Source of the DNA: Puccinia triticina
Lineage: Eukaryota; Basidiomycota; Pucciniomycetes; Pucciniales; Pucciniaceae
DNA length: 64,000 nucleotides
Assembly: GCF_026914185.1 (NCBI RefSeq)
Contig: NC_070567.1
Location: 3,808,001 to 3,872,000 of the forward strand
Direction of reading: 5' to 3'
The position numbers and the translations under genes are program-made. Below are positions 36,400-49,100 of the stretch, in pieces; the stretch's first letter is position 1; each line of letters starts with the position of its first letter. Under the pieces are notes generated by a model. That model saw nothing but the letters and a program-made list of their open reading frames with translations, ran no database searches and was not told the DNA's origin.

Positions 36400-37861
36400 C
36401 TACATCCAACGTACTTTTTCGCGTCGATTGAAGTAGAGCCGGGTCTTGTAAGCAACTGAAAGACAGACAGCCAGGGCGGCGCCAGCGATGCTGACAGAAG
36501 GCACGGAGAGTCTGTTTGCCAAACTAGAGCGGAGATCGAAAGGTTTGCGGGGCTTCTGGTGTTGTAAGTCGAGGATGATTTTCTTGAGCTGGTCGATCTC
36601 GAGTCTCAGCCGCTCTCTTTCTGTCGAAGGTTTTCCGACTGAGGTGCATGTGATCGAGTCGTCAAGGATTGGGGGCAGCCAGGAAGGCGGAGTTCCTTCT
36701 GATGTTGAGACTGGTAGTGGCGGTAGACGCTGTGCTAAAGCAACCAGCTTTCGTAAGGAAGAGGGCACAAACTTGCACACCACCGCCTTCGTCACAAACG
36801 CCGGCAAGGCTGTAAAGCATAAATAGCCAGGAAGCCATGTCAGGAAGGTGAGGGCTACAAGACACCATCACAATCAAGGCGCACCACCAAAACCCGAGAG
36901 GTCAACCACCTGGGTGACACGCAGACCGCTAGAGGCAGACAGCTGCTCGATCAGATACCCGGCAAACTTGATTTCTAGCGTCGATTTTTTTGAAGGATGG
37001 GTCGTGCTACTCGAGGCTGCCAGAATCCTGATCGGTGGCTTTGAGGCTCCATCCACGTCTGACGAGCCAGGGAGTCGAAACATGCACGAGCGCATGACCA
37101 ACTCTTTCGGCTGAGGGCTCGTATCAATTTACATGTGCGTCAGGAAAACAATTTGAAAGATCGGTGGAGTGTCGACATCCATTTGGATCGATGGATACTC
37201 ACTTTGATCGGCCAGAAACCCTTGAGTCGAACCCATGTCACCCCGTCGCCCAAGTCCTCCCCACATTCACACATTTTGTCCCATTCCCACTGCTTGGATT
37301 CGCGTATACAGCGGACCAACTGTTCGAGAGTCAGACTGTGGTCCTCTTCGAATTCAGTCCGGACCGCATACAGGGAGTTGATGGTCCGATGTTTGAGGAT
37401 CTCGATTCCAGGAGTCGGAAACACGTTGGTCCAGTCGGATGGTCGGTCGACCAATTCTTGCAAGCCCTTGGCGATACCAATCGACGTATCCGATGTCTCC
37501 TGGCCTATCTTCTTCTTCTTGTTGTCCACTGGTTCGGGTTTGGTATCTTGCTCATTGCTTTTCGATCCCGATGATGCACCGCTACTTTGGGAGGAAAACC
37601 TTTGCGAGAAGAAGTAGGTGAATATGAGCTGGAGGAGGACCAAGTGCAGTTGATCGAGCCCCAAGCGAGCTAGAGCGAAAACAAAGAACAAAAAGTCAGA
37701 GAAGCACATCTGATCGAGACAGCTGGAAAAGCGACCCAACCAGTCCAGCGAGACCGAGTGAAGGTGTAGATCGGCAGCAGGGAGAGTGTGACCAAGAAGA
37801 GCAGGTTTCGGTTGCTGGTCCGTGCGGCGTTCGGTTGCTCGATGAGCCGGGCGGTCGGCAT
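36400..37861 (-). CDS. membrane-anchored START-domain (lipid-transfer) protein
   Basis: START domains enclose a lipid such as sterol or phospholipid and move it between membranes. Four exons (37861-37741, 37669-37203, 37110-36888, 36809-36400) join in frame to give 406 residues. Residues about 20-36 and 46-62 are two hydrophobic segments. A Ser/Lys linker follows, then a region of about 140-330 with START-like features: FWPIK, PKELVMR, the strand KFAGYLIEQLSASSGLRVTQ, and a C-terminal amphipathic helix VPSSLRKLVALAQRLP. A charged coiled stretch and a third hydrophobic segment (376-391) precede a basic tail. The two-membrane-segment N-terminus plus C-terminal anchor is an unusual order. The domain call is by pattern, and a related SRPBCC fold is possible. 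Confidence 0.65.
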
Positions 37862-38838
37862 CTTGTCTTCCGGTGGGGTTGGTCAATGGTCAACAGCCAA
37901 CCTCCGCCAAGCCGACCCGGGCAGATGACGTCAGACAACAAGGGAGGCCCCGTCGGAGCCCCGAGGAGCTCAGCAATGTTCGGGGAGCCCGAGCGCATCC
38001 AGCAAGCTCCGTTCACCAGACAGCGGTTCTTGTTCCTGCCATCCACCTCAACACCACCAGTCAAAGGCCGCTTTGCCATGAACTTCACATAATTGAATCT
38101 GTGCTTGTGGGGCGCAATAAAATTACCAGAGGTAGGGACTTGCCTGCATGTCAAGGTTGTACAGCGGCAGGCCCAATAGGGAGGTTTACAGTTGAAAGTT
38201 GCAAAACTTTAGGACACATTGGAAACCAGTATTATTATTTTTTTGGAAAATTGGTAAGGTTCAAATTTCATCAGAAATAACCAATTATGGGCAGTTTGCC
38301 AAACTTTTACAATTGTGTTAATAAGTCCTGACAGCCTTGAAATTATGAGATTAGCAGTCAAGGTTAATGATGTTGTCCTCATAAATTGAGGAGGGTGCTG
38401 GGAGCTCATTCAGCTGTGGCAAATGCTAAGCATAGCAAACCATTTTCCGTAGCCCAAGGCATTGTTGCAGAGTTTTGGTTTGTTGAGGTCCACGGCGAGC
38501 AGACTCAGCAATACATACTCGAAACAATGAAGATCGATCCAAAACTTTGATGGTTATTCCCTGGATCAGAAAATTCCCAATGCCGAATCACACTTGGACT
38601 CCGGGAGGTTTCATCCTCTCCTCATGTGTGACAACTTACAAGCGCACAGACCTTGCAGCAACTCCCACACACAACAACACAAAAGAAAAGAAAGGAAAAC
38701 AATTGTGAGAAATGAAAGACAAATTTGGAGCGGAGCAACTTCAGACCCTGAAACCTTGATGATTGACTGGACCAAACCTTGAACATCAAACTCCACCTGT
38801 GGCAGCCCTTGCAAACCAACCCACTAATGGACTTGAAG
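37862..38838. other. 5' flank of the START gene and intergenic DNA
   Basis: No gene supported. The interval includes a repeat end at 38179-38213 and the left target copy ACTTGAAG (38831-38838) of the hAT element. Confidence 0.4.
38179..38213. repeat. solitary end of the GGGGGGTTCACAATTG element family
   Basis: GGGAGGTTTACAGTTG preceded by TA and followed by AAAGTTGCAAAACTTTAGG matches about 35 bp of the terminus of the element at 53192-53705. No matching right end was found, so it is a truncated copy. Confidence 0.45.
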
Positions 38839-39837
38839 TAAAGATGGCAATCGGGTACCGCCCGGGCAGTACCCGGCACCCGCCGGGCGGTACTCATCAG
38901 CTTGGCGGGTACCGCCGCCGCGGGTGCCAAGTACGGGTCCAGGTATCTGATTTTGGCCGAAAAATGAGGCGGTACCCGGGTACCTCTGCTTGATACCCGC
39001 CAATATCCAATATCAGTACACCACGGGTGCAAAAAAATATTTTGAAAACCAATTTGAATGGTTTTCACAATATTTCCAATACACTCAGTCCTGGACGATT
39101 GAGGAGGCCAGAGATGCTGATCCAGGCATTTGTATTTTCCTGCATCTTGTATCCCAACAAATGAGCCCACAAGAGAAAAGCAAAGCGTGTGTGAGAGAGA
39201 AGAGACGGACCAGGACGCCTTCGCTAGAGATGGTGCCGAGGGCCGGCACACAGTTGTACATGCCAGCATCGCCGGAGGAGTCCTCGAAGGGGTGATGGCC
39301 AACAAGGGAGGAGAGGAGTTTCCAGCGGCGGAGGGCCTCGTTCCAGAGGGGATTGATGATGGGCGAGTTGTGGAGGCAACTGGGGGAATATTTTCAAGTC
39401 TCCGGTCGGAGAAAGCATCTGGGGGGATATTTCAAATATATATCAAATGGTATAAATGGCTGCGCAGCCCGCAGTCCTCGGCACGCCACAATTGAGTTTT
39501 CAGAACTGCCTGCCCATGTCAGGACAGTTCTGAGAAATATTTCCAGGAACTTCCATTTGGTTCTGGGAACCGCTCTGCCAACGTTTTTGGTTTTGATATC
39601 CTTTACACCAACCATTTTGGTTTTCAGAACCAATCCCACAACATTTGGGAAAAAGTTGTGAGATTGGTTCTGAAAACCAAATCTCTTAGAGGACGGTGGT
39701 CATTCTCTCACAAAATGGTTTTGGGAACCAAATTGGTAACCAAATGGGTTCCCAAACCAAATTCAGACCAATTTGGTCCTAAAAACCACTATCCAACCAT
39801 TTTGGTTCTCAAGACCACCTTGGAAACTTTTAGTGCA

Positions 39838-39940
39838 CCCGTGGTGTAGAGGTAATCCCTGGCCTCGGCTCCTTTTTTTGGCTGGGTATATCCCCCGCCC
39901 CGCCTCCAATCGGAGTGGGCCACACTTAAGTTCGATCCCC
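39838..39940 (+). repeat. tRNA-like segment in the 5' region of the hAT element
   Basis: GCACCCGTGGTGTAGAGGTA resembles a tRNA 5' end with an A box, and AGTTCGATCCCCG about 90 bp on resembles a B box. The spacer holds a seven-T run. It could be a tRNA-derived SINE remnant or a chance match. No full cloverleaf fits. Confidence 0.25.
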
Positions 39941-39993
39941 GCCCCCCTTCTGGATTTGAATCCAATTCCGATCACTTCCCACATCAGCCCTCC

Positions 39994-42900
39994 ATGAGAT
40001 CCCGTCGCAAAAATCAAACATCCATGTCCACCAGCTCTCGTCCGCGCAAGAGAAACCGACCCTCTATCTCCAGTTCTCCCAGCCCAGCTACCCCATCGGC
40101 TCAAGGGAGACATGTGCCTATATCAATGTCACCGCACGAGGGTGAATCAAATGACGAGAGGGGAAAATCAGATCAAACAACCAGTGCGGCACCTGGTCCT
40201 GGATCAACCCAACCGCCGACAGATCAAGAGGAGCTGTGTCAGTGTCTTGTTCTTTTTTTTCTGACCTGCTTGCTAAAGCGTGCTAATGGAATGAATCTAA
40301 ATAAAACCAACAGCTCGAGCACAAAAAATAGCTAGGACCGCGGTCAGTTCTAGTTACACTTCATATGATGTCCCCGAGCTATCCAACCATCTCGACAAGC
40401 ACGGCCAAAGAATGATTGCATACCCTTGTAAAGAGTGAGTTTCTTTACAAGCACACATCTCCTTACCACCCAAATCCATGCTGATGCGTCTCCTCCATCT
40501 AGGTGTGGTGTCAGGATCAATTGCCCAACAACCGACTCATCTTGTAGCAACCTCCTGAAGCATGCGGCTGTCTGTCTCAAGAAAAAACAAGCCAAGCAAG
40601 AAATGCAGACTCTTGCATCGCTTGGAGTCACAGGTACTGGAGAAATTGATGCACGCGAAGTAAGTTCTGAGTGTCCAATGTTATGTTTTTACACACTTTG
40701 ACTTTTCCCTTTGAACAGGTTGCTCAAAAGTGTGCTATGTGGTGTGCGGAGGCTGCACGTCCTTTCTCGGCACTGGAAGACGAAAGCCTCAAAGGCATTT
40801 TACATCCAACTGTCCTCAAGCACTTACCCAATCGACGCACAATCTCGCGGTCTATCCATGCTCTGTACACCGCTGTACAGGAAGACTTCAAGCTCCAGTT
40901 GAAGGTGAGCAAAGATAAGTGTTGCTTTCTTACTTTTACGCTGATGCAATGTGTGTGTTTTCCACAGGACCATAACGGGGCAATGTATCTTGGAGTCAAT
41001 GCTTGGCAGTCTCCAAACGGCTTCGACATTCTTGGTATTATCATCTACTGGCTTCGTCATGAGGACAGTACAAAACACAAAGTGGAATCTATGCCCCTCG
41101 ACTTCATTAAACTATCACAGAGCCACACGGGCGAATACTTGGCCGAGATTGTTCAAATGGTTGTTGAGAAGTTTGGAGTCCAAGATAAGGTACGTAATTC
41201 ATTTTTTTTAATTATCACCAACATGTCTCTTGAACTGATTATTCACGGAATTTCCCTAGATTTGCGGAATTGTTTCAGATAACACGTCTAACAACAAAGC
41301 AATGATCAATCAGCTCAAGTGGCCCCGCTTCAAGGGTGAACCCCAATGGATACGCTGTTTTGCGCATATCCTCAATTTGATTGCCAAGGCAATCTTGCGA
41401 CCGTTTGGATCCAACAACGGTAACCGATCAAAAGAAGGGATCAATGATGCTTCAGACGATTTGGAGGATGAGTTTCATGAGGTGGAACAATCTATTAATC
41501 AGTAAGTTTTCTCTTTTTCTTTTCTAGAAACATCATTTTTGATTCATTCCATTTGAACTCTAGTCGCAGCAAAGGCCAACCCGATCCTGAGTTGGATGAC
41601 AATGATAGCAGTGAATCAGATCCAGAAGAGCAAAACGAGATCAGCCAAATTGGTGATGAGCAAGAGCTAGATGCTGATGATATCGCAGATCTTAGTGACG
41701 AAGACACCAACCAAGATACTTACACAACAGAGACTTGCCGCCAAAGTCTCTCCAAGGTAAATACTATTGATTTTTAATGTTTCATAGAATACTACTTACA
41801 TCAGATGTTGAACATAGTTTTGAGTGATTGCCCGGAAAATGAAAAAATCACCTGTCGATATTTGTGAAGGCCACGCAATCAATAAACCACATTCTATCCA
41901 ACAAGATGTATGTACAAGGTGGAACTCAACCTACCTTCAAATCAGTAGCATTCTTTGGTGTCAGTCTGCTGTGTAAGTTGTTTCATAAATTGTTTCACAT
42001 CAATGAAAAACTGAAATTTATTTCTAGCTTGGAGTGGCAGCGCGACAAAAAATATGGCCTCAGTCAAAGCCTTCAACTCGACCAATCTGATATGGCATTA
42101 GCGGAAGATTTGGCCTCGGTACTCCAGCCATTTTACAAAATCACCTTGCAAGTCTCAACAGAAAGCTCGGCACGGCTGTCACAAGTTGTGGTGTTCATTG
42201 ACCAGATCACCACACACTTATCGACGGTTATTTTGGAGAAAAAATATTCACCTGCTTTGAGGAACGCCTGCCGTGCCGGTCTCCAGCTCACTAACAAGTA
42301 CTATACATTAACTGACTGTTCACCTTTATACCGAATAGCAATGGGTAAGTTCAGTGTTTATTAACCGTTTGATTTGTTTTTGTTGTGACTTATGTTCATT
42401 AATCTTCCCTTCCAGTACTCCATCCCTCATTTAAAGATGAGTATTTTAAAATAGCGAAGTGGGATAAAGAATGGATCCATGAGGCTATCAGACATACCCG
42501 AGAGATGTGGGAGACTCATTACAAGCCTGAATTCAAATCCACAACAACCAAAGAACCTAGTCCAAACGCCAAAGTACGCCCCTTTCCGATCAATCCTGTC
42601 TTTATTAGAGAAATTGTGCTGATTGGTATTTTCAGCCCCAATCTGGCTTTTTATCTCAACTCGGTGCTGCATCAGCAGCACGCTCAGGTAACTCGTCAAG
42701 TGACCCACTCGACATCTGGCTTGCTGGTGCCCTGGTCTTGGATCGATCCCAACCTGTCAATGGCCTCAGTTGGTGGCTGCAACAAAAGCAAGGAGGAAAC
42801 ACCTATGGGGGGCTTTTAAAAATGGCCCTTGATGTCTTAAGCTGCCCAGGTATGTAGTCTTTTGCTAGCTAAATTGATGCTTGTTCCTGAAATCAACAAT

Positions 42901-43570
42901 GGGAAGTTACTTACGTTACGTTATCCAGCGGGATTTTTGTAACGTAACTTCCCACCGTTACCAGATAACGCGTTATCGTTATCTGGTGAAATATTCCTGC
43001 GCTCTTTTGGATAACGTAACAGAGGCAAATTTCCGCCTTGATGCCGCAAAAAATAACGCCAATAACGCGCTAACCGCGTTATCTGGCGTAAAAGCCCCGT
43101 AAAATAGGCAAAAAACCCGCGTTATCCGCACGTTATCCTCCTCAGATTGCGGGGGATAACGTAACGGGTCTAATAAAACAGAAAAAAAATCAAAAAATAA
43201 CGTAACTAAAACAATGCTGCCGTTAGCGCAAGGATAACGGCACCAATTTAGTTATGTTATCCGTTACTTTTTGTTACAGATAACATAAATTCCCATTGTT
43301 GCTGAAATCTAACTGGCTCTTTCTTTTCCAGCTACATCAGTGGATGTTGAGCGGGCATTTAGCTTTGGGCAAGACTATGTCACTGTCAAGAGGCACTGGC
43401 TTAGCGCGAAGTCGGTGAGCAGGGGAATGACGGTTGCTTTCTACTCTAAGAATAACAAAATGAAACCAGGTTTGCTCAACAAGTGGAACGAAGGCATCAA
43501 AGACGGAAAGAGGGGGAAAACAATGATGACGAAGGGGAAAGGCAAGGCAAAAGTGATAGAAATATTGTAA
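39994..43570 (+). pseudogene. hAT transposase with BED zinc finger, one nonsense codon
   Basis: hAT transposases bind the element ends through a BED finger and cut with an RNase H-like fold. The start is at 39994 (MRSRRKNQTS). Successive exons encode a bas­ic Ser/Pro-rich N-terminus, then a BED finger (CKEC ... SSCSNLLKHAAVC). The core follows: LGVNAWQSPNGFDILG, ICGIVSDNTSNN with the conserved D, and the FAHILNLIAKAIL block. Next come an acidic Glu/Asp-rich insert, CTRWNSTYLQ, and the C-terminal dimerisation block SVDVERAFSFGQDYV. An in-frame TGA at 41821-41823 stands where the sister copy has an Arg-containing sequence (FRAVA), and a few codons are missing just after it. It is otherwise well preserved. 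Confidence 0.82.
42895..43300. mobile_element. GTTATC-rich MITE inside a hAT intron
   Basis: A 406-bp non-coding insertion with inverted ends AACAATGGGAAGTTA and, in complement, AACAATGGGAATTTATG. CTGAAATC occurs on both sides (42887-42894 and 43302-43309), an 8-9 bp duplication. GATAACG/CGTTATC motifs occur more than fifteen times on both strands, far above expectation. It lies in the intron between the exon ending near 42851 and the one starting near 43331 of the hAT transposase. Confidence 0.75.
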
Positions 43571-43775
43571 TATATCCATTGTGAATTTTTTTTAGTGATA
43601 TCAAGGCATGAAATACAAGAAAAAGTGCAAAAAACACTGAAAAGTACCGCCGGTACCCTCCAAAAATACACGGGTGCCAAGTACGGGTACGGGTATCTGA
43701 TTTTGGCCAAAAAATGAGGAGGTACCCGGACACGCAGGCGGTACCCGTGTCCTGATTGCCATCATTAACTTGAAG

Positions 43776-44884
43776 TTGAGGGAAAGAACCTGGAATATCC
43801 CGCTCTGCCTTCCGCATCTCCGCCTGCTTGAGCTTCCCATGATCCTGAGACTTCTGCACCAGTGGGAACACCACACTGCCCCATGGTGTATACAGTTAGA
43901 AGTCATTTTCCTACCCATTCCACCACACACCCCTTATATCTCATGTTCTGATGGCACAATATTGCTAAAACTTTCAGGTGTTTAATTTTATGCATTATGA
44001 TCTGTTCTGCAAATTTTTATCCATGCGGTACAAGGGAAAAAGAAGTTATGGAAATTTCTGGATAATCAAAATAGGGGCTTAGAAGCCCCTGCTGCCTCAA
44101 AAAATCGGTTTGTGAGTTACTACCTAGCAGCTAACCATTTGACTAAATATTAATGAACTTGTTGCTGTAAAATTTTGGGACCCTTTGGAGCACCGTGGCT
44201 AATTTTTTGGTATGTTTCCTTTGTAGTAGATCCGCCAAATTATACCCACAGAGCAGACCCCATTACTGGTGTAATAATGCCGTGCAGCTCACCATGTGCT
44301 CTTGAGGTGGGCTTCTTCCCGCTGCAAAATTTTGGTGTGCTTTGGGCACCCCAGTGAGAAGGCATAATTTTTTATTTCTTTATGTAATTTTTGGTAAAAT
44401 TGTATTTTAGACTCCCATTATATGTTGGGTACATTCTGACTCCCAAAAATTAAGTTTTGGGAGTTGGAATTCAATTTTTGGGAGTCAATTAGTTAAGCCC
44501 CTTAAAAAATCAGGTGTGAATATTTCTGGTGTCCACCCTGATGGTTGCCCAAACATGACTCATGACAGTGAACATGAGGTGAGAAAAATCTGAGTCAATA
44601 AATTCTCACCTCAATGACTGTGATGACAATTTTCATTGAGTTGTACCCCTCAATGACCAACTGACCATCAAGGGACACACCTCAATGAGTGGTATCATGT
44701 ACAGGTCATTGATTTGTGTACCTCCATGACTGCTATGATATCAATCAAAAGATACTCATCTCAATGACCAAGATAATAGCAGTCACTCAGATATGTAGCT
44801 CAATGCTGGTTTTGGAGAGTTTGAGGGTTGTCACCAGTCATACTACTTCTTGTCATCAAGTTTGAAACATGAAGTGGGGAGAAT
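43776..44884. other. repeat-rich DNA without genes
   Basis: It contains a diverged copy of the 12325-12760 repeat at about 44080-44345 (TGTAAAATTTTGGGACCCTT) and a degenerate TCATTGAGG/CCTCAATGA palindromic array at about 44530-44860. No coding frame is supported. Confidence 0.5.
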
Positions 44885-45085
44885 GGAATACTTCCCATTG
44901 AGTCTGGGAGCCTCCCAGATCTCAATTTACACAACCAAACTCTTAATTTTCAGGATAAAGGAAAATGTTTTCCTAAGCCTTTAGTTTGTTGCTCTGATGT
45001 GTGCTTTTCATGGTTTTGGTAGCTGTCTTAATTTATGAATTAGAGGGGCATCTAGAGCTCTCTAAATGCCGACGGGAAGTCATCT
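44885..45085. mobile_element. 201-bp MITE with GGAxxACTTCCC ends, unit 1 of a doublet
   Basis: Ends GGAATACTTCCCATTGAG and GACGGGAAGTCATCT. The flanking triplet AAT is at 44882-44884 and 45086-45088. Its body (TCTGGGAGCCTCCCAGATCT, GAAAATGTTTTCCTAA, AGAGGGGCATCTAGAGCTCT) is shared with unit 2 but not with the 29439 family, although the termini are alike. Confidence 0.75.
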
Positions 45086-45088
45086 AAT

Positions 45089-45289
45089 GGAGGACTTCCC
45101 GTCAAGTCTGGGAGCCTCCCAGATCTCAATTTACAAACCCAAATTCTTAATTTTTGACAAAAAGGAAAATGTTTTCCTAACCCTACAGTTCATTAACTTA
45201 ATGTGCACTGGTTGAGTTTTTGATAGCTGTCTTAATTTAGGATTTAGAGGGGCATCTAGAGCTCTCTAAACAACGACGGGAAGTCATCC
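45089..45289. mobile_element. 201-bp MITE, unit 2 of a doublet
   Basis: Same length and body as unit 1, with ends GGAGGACTTCCCGTCAAG and GACGGGAAGTCATCC. AAT flanks are at 45086-45088 (shared) and 45290-45292. The ends are better preserved than those of unit 1. Confidence 0.75.
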
Positions 45290-46130
45290 AATACAACAAT
45301 AAAAAATACTGAAAAATCAAGCAGATGGTAGCCTGTCAGAAAAAACAAAAAACAAAAATTCTGAGGAGTGGGAGAGAAACCAGGAGAGAAATAATGGTGT
45401 GTATATCACCTCCGGCTCACGCAAGCTTTGTGCTTTTGCTCGTAAGCCTTTCTGGTGAGACTGGGCTGCCGCCCAGACCCGCTCACCACAAGTGGCTTTA
45501 AGCTCGATTTAGTCCGTGTAAACCTAAATTCCCCGGTGTTGACGCGCTACAGGTCCCTTGTAAATGGGTCGCTATAATTTTACAAACCATATTTTACAAT
45601 ACATGTGGTTTGTAATTCATATGTAATGTAAAATTCAATAAAGTCGCCCTAATATGTAAATTCACAACACATGCCCCCAAAAATTAGCTTGCAAATTGGA
45701 AGGTTTGCAAGACTACTTTTGCAAAATCCAACCCTAGATTTCCAATATCTAATTTTGCAATCCATCCTTCACGCACCTTATGGTTTGTAAAAGAAAAGGT
45801 ATGTCAAATGGCATTTCAGGTGCAAATCTTACAATTTTGCACCTCATTCACCCACAAACCTTTATGAGCTGCAAATAATGTATTGCAAAACCGTGAATCA
45901 GACCTCAAAAATCAAATTTTGCAAACCATAATTTGCAACCCTCAAAGAAAACCTCTGGCATTGATTTCTGGAGGAGTGACATAAGTATAAATTCACAAAA
46001 AAAAGCTAAAAACACGTGTATTTATTTTGCAGTCACAGGGACATAAGAAGTGGAAAAAAGAGCGGAAAAAACACAGAAACAAGTGGAAAAACACGGAAAC
46101 AAGTGTAAAAGGCTGGAAAAAAAATGAAAA

Positions 46131-49100
46131 CTACACCCTACACGACTTTCCTGATCCTGCTAGAGCGCCTGGGCTTGGTTTTGGTTCTTTCGGAGCCGTG
46201 ACCTTCAACTTCAAACAAAGAGGCGCCTTTGACGGAGCCATTTGACACAAATCTTGCTTTTCTTCCGCGCCTTTGGGAAGGGATGCAGCCGCTTGTGGCT
46301 GGGTGCGACCTTCTGATTGATCCACTGTTTGATCCACGGTTTGATTTGTCAGGACAGAATCATCCGGAAGGAAAGATTTGTCTGGATCGCGCGCTTCAGA
46401 GGGGTCATCCTCCAGGAACGAGAAGTCTAGATCGGCTGAGTGATCTACAAGGAATGATTGATCCTCTTCAAGGATATCATCGGCTTCCTTTTTGATTTCT
46501 GCAATTCCTGATTCACCGCTTTCCGATTCAGAGTCTTCTTCGATTTGTGCCTTTTTGTTTCTTGTTGTTGCCAATGAGGATTTTCCCATTTTTTTGCTTG
46601 TTTCCTTACTTTTTGCTTGCGGAGGCTCCTGATGAGCGATTGAAGTTGAGTTGTGAGAGACATTCAAAATTGACTTCAAGTCTTTGAAGGGGATTTCGCC
46701 ACTAGCGTCGGGATTATCTTGCTTGATCCTATCAATGGCCTTCTCAACGTACTCTTCCTCCGAAGGGGTCCACACGCGAGAGTAGAAGACCCAACTGGTG
46801 AATGGATCTGCTCCGGCAATTGAACTTGGGACCCGGTTGATTTGTTGCGCAAAACCGTCATTTGTGGCGTTGTTATGAAGCCAAACAGCAGTCAAACTGC
46901 CCTTATCGGCGGAGATATTCGCACTTCGCAATACCTTACACCAATAATGGTTATCTTTCCAGTAGCCTCGAGATATTAGCGTGTAGATATGCCCTCCGAC
47001 AGTCAACTTGAATGGCCAATTGGTTGTTGCCATGAATTTGAGCCGGTGAGCGTTGCTGGTGCTGCCGGTGAATTCAATATGAAAATGCAGATGAAGAGGT
47101 GCTGGATGATCTTTGTTGAACTCTAGCTTTGATTGGTCAATGATGTAGTGAGCAAGATTTGTGTGATTAGCCACAATGGCAATTTCGGACGAGACCTTCA
47201 ACAGTTTTGCTCTCTTTTTTGGCTTTGGTTTTGAAGAGGGCTCCGGGTTAGTGCACAACTTTCAGACAAGCCCCAAGACTGATATCAAACCAGATGATTG
47301 CCAGAGATTGATCAACTTTGCAACATCTGAGTAAGGGATGTTGTTTTCGTGGAACATGTACGGCTTGACTTTCAGGACGTGCAATGTTTGGTGTTCTCAA
47401 TCAGGATGTGATTGCGGCGTCTCGCAATTGAGCTGACAGGTGAATTCGCGTTGTTCCTTCACGGAGAAGAGCTCCTTGTAGGCAGCCCGTTTGTGGAGTT
47501 TGGGATCCAACAAAACCTCCAGGAAACGATTGCACAATGCAAAAGCTCCGGGTACTTATCGCGCACGGCTTCAAAGATGCTGTTCTGGCCCCGTGAAATC
47601 GTTGATCTGATTGTGTTGCTTCCATTTAATTCGCCTGTGACTCGACAAGAGAAGTGGTGTGCAATCTGGGTGAAAATATTGCTCCCCTTTCCACTAATAC
47701 CACGAGCCCACAGCGGACTGAAGAGGGCATACATTGATTCCAAACCTGGGGAGAGCCAGCAGCGGTTTGATCTCTTGGGGTTAGTTGTGTTGGCGCGGTA
47801 TGACACATAGGCGGCCCAGAGATTCTTGTTGAAGCTCCTCAATTGTGGCGGCCGCCCGGTTTTCTTCCCAACGAGTTCTTCTGTAGTGTCTGGCGGTCGT
47901 CCATCATTTACATATTTGGTTCCTCTCTTGCGCTTTTTTCCCAGGCCCATGGTGACACCAACGTCTTGGCCTTTATCACCTGCCCCATAGCTTATCTGAA
48001 CTCCTTCCATCAGCGCCTTCCAATCGCGCTCGAGCATGTCAACAAATGTGTAAAGATCTATCATTCCAAGCATCAAACACTGTCTTCCATCACTATAGAT
48101 GGTGGCAAAGTGAGTCTTTGTCAGTGGATGATACTAAGATTGTAAAAAAAAACTAATTTGTGCTTACCTCAGGCAATAATATGTCCGATGCAAGCTCTCT
48201 TGGCCATTGGTAGTGTCAGGCAGCCCATCAGGCGTATCCTCAAGTCGTGGTTCTCGTGAGGGAAACAAGAGTGCCTCAATATCTGAAACGGTCCACCAGT
48301 CTAGCCATTTTTGAACTTTTGGATAACGTCGTCGAATATGGTCGACCTTCTGTTCATGAGTTTGGCCATCGGGTGTGGCTGGTTCCAGGAGATCCATGCA
48401 AGCCTTTCTGAAGGGCTCCTAAGGAAGAAAATGTAAAGGAATCAGTTATTGGCTCGGATGTTTAAGGGATGTAAAAATGAACAGTTTTCTTTTGCAACAG
48501 TTGTAAAATAACTTTGCAAGAGTTGTAACAGTAATTTTAAAACTCATAATGCAATGCAAATTTATTTTTACAAACTATGAATCAGAATGAGAAGACATAC
48601 CTCTTGATCAACTGTTATGAGTGACCGATTCCGCTTGACCCGTGTAACTGATTGACGGAAATGCTCGCGGCACCCCTTCAACATCCTCCTGACCTCTTTG
48701 CGAGTTCCTTGACGAAAGACCTCCAGGTAAGCGGATACAAATCCTTCTACTTGAGCCGTCAAGAAGTCCACGACTTGTCGGACAAGAGTGTCGCGTTCGG
48801 CAGGTGTGATTGAGGCGGCCAAAAACTGTCAAAACAACGTCGCAAAGTGAATCTTGTAGTATTCTTCACTCAAGCCGCGGATCCAAGTGAGTTGAATCGG
48901 AATCCATTGTTGGAGCTCGTCGCAAAACATTGATGTTGTTAGCAAGTAACCATTCTCGAAGTATTGGTAAGTTACATCCGATAGAAGGCCTCCGCTGTAC
49001 ACTCGATTATCACTGTCGCGAGCCATTAATCGGTCTGACATCCATTTGGTTTGGAATGTGAAATGCTCATTCTGCAGCATGAATGAAGATGAAATGATCC

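Larger units (their letters stand above)
38839..43767. mobile_element. hAT transposon, 4.9 kb
   Basis: A perfect 8-bp duplication ACTTGAAG flanks it (38831-38838 and 43768-43775). Ends are TAAAGATGGCAATCGGG and CCTGATTGCCATCATTA. Subterminal DNA is packed with GGTACCCGGGTACCGCC-like motifs: near the left end up to 38990, and near the right end from 43640. These are probable transposase-binding repeats. It encodes one multi-exon hAT transposase on the plus strand. A 406-bp MITE lies within its last intron. Confidence 0.92.
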
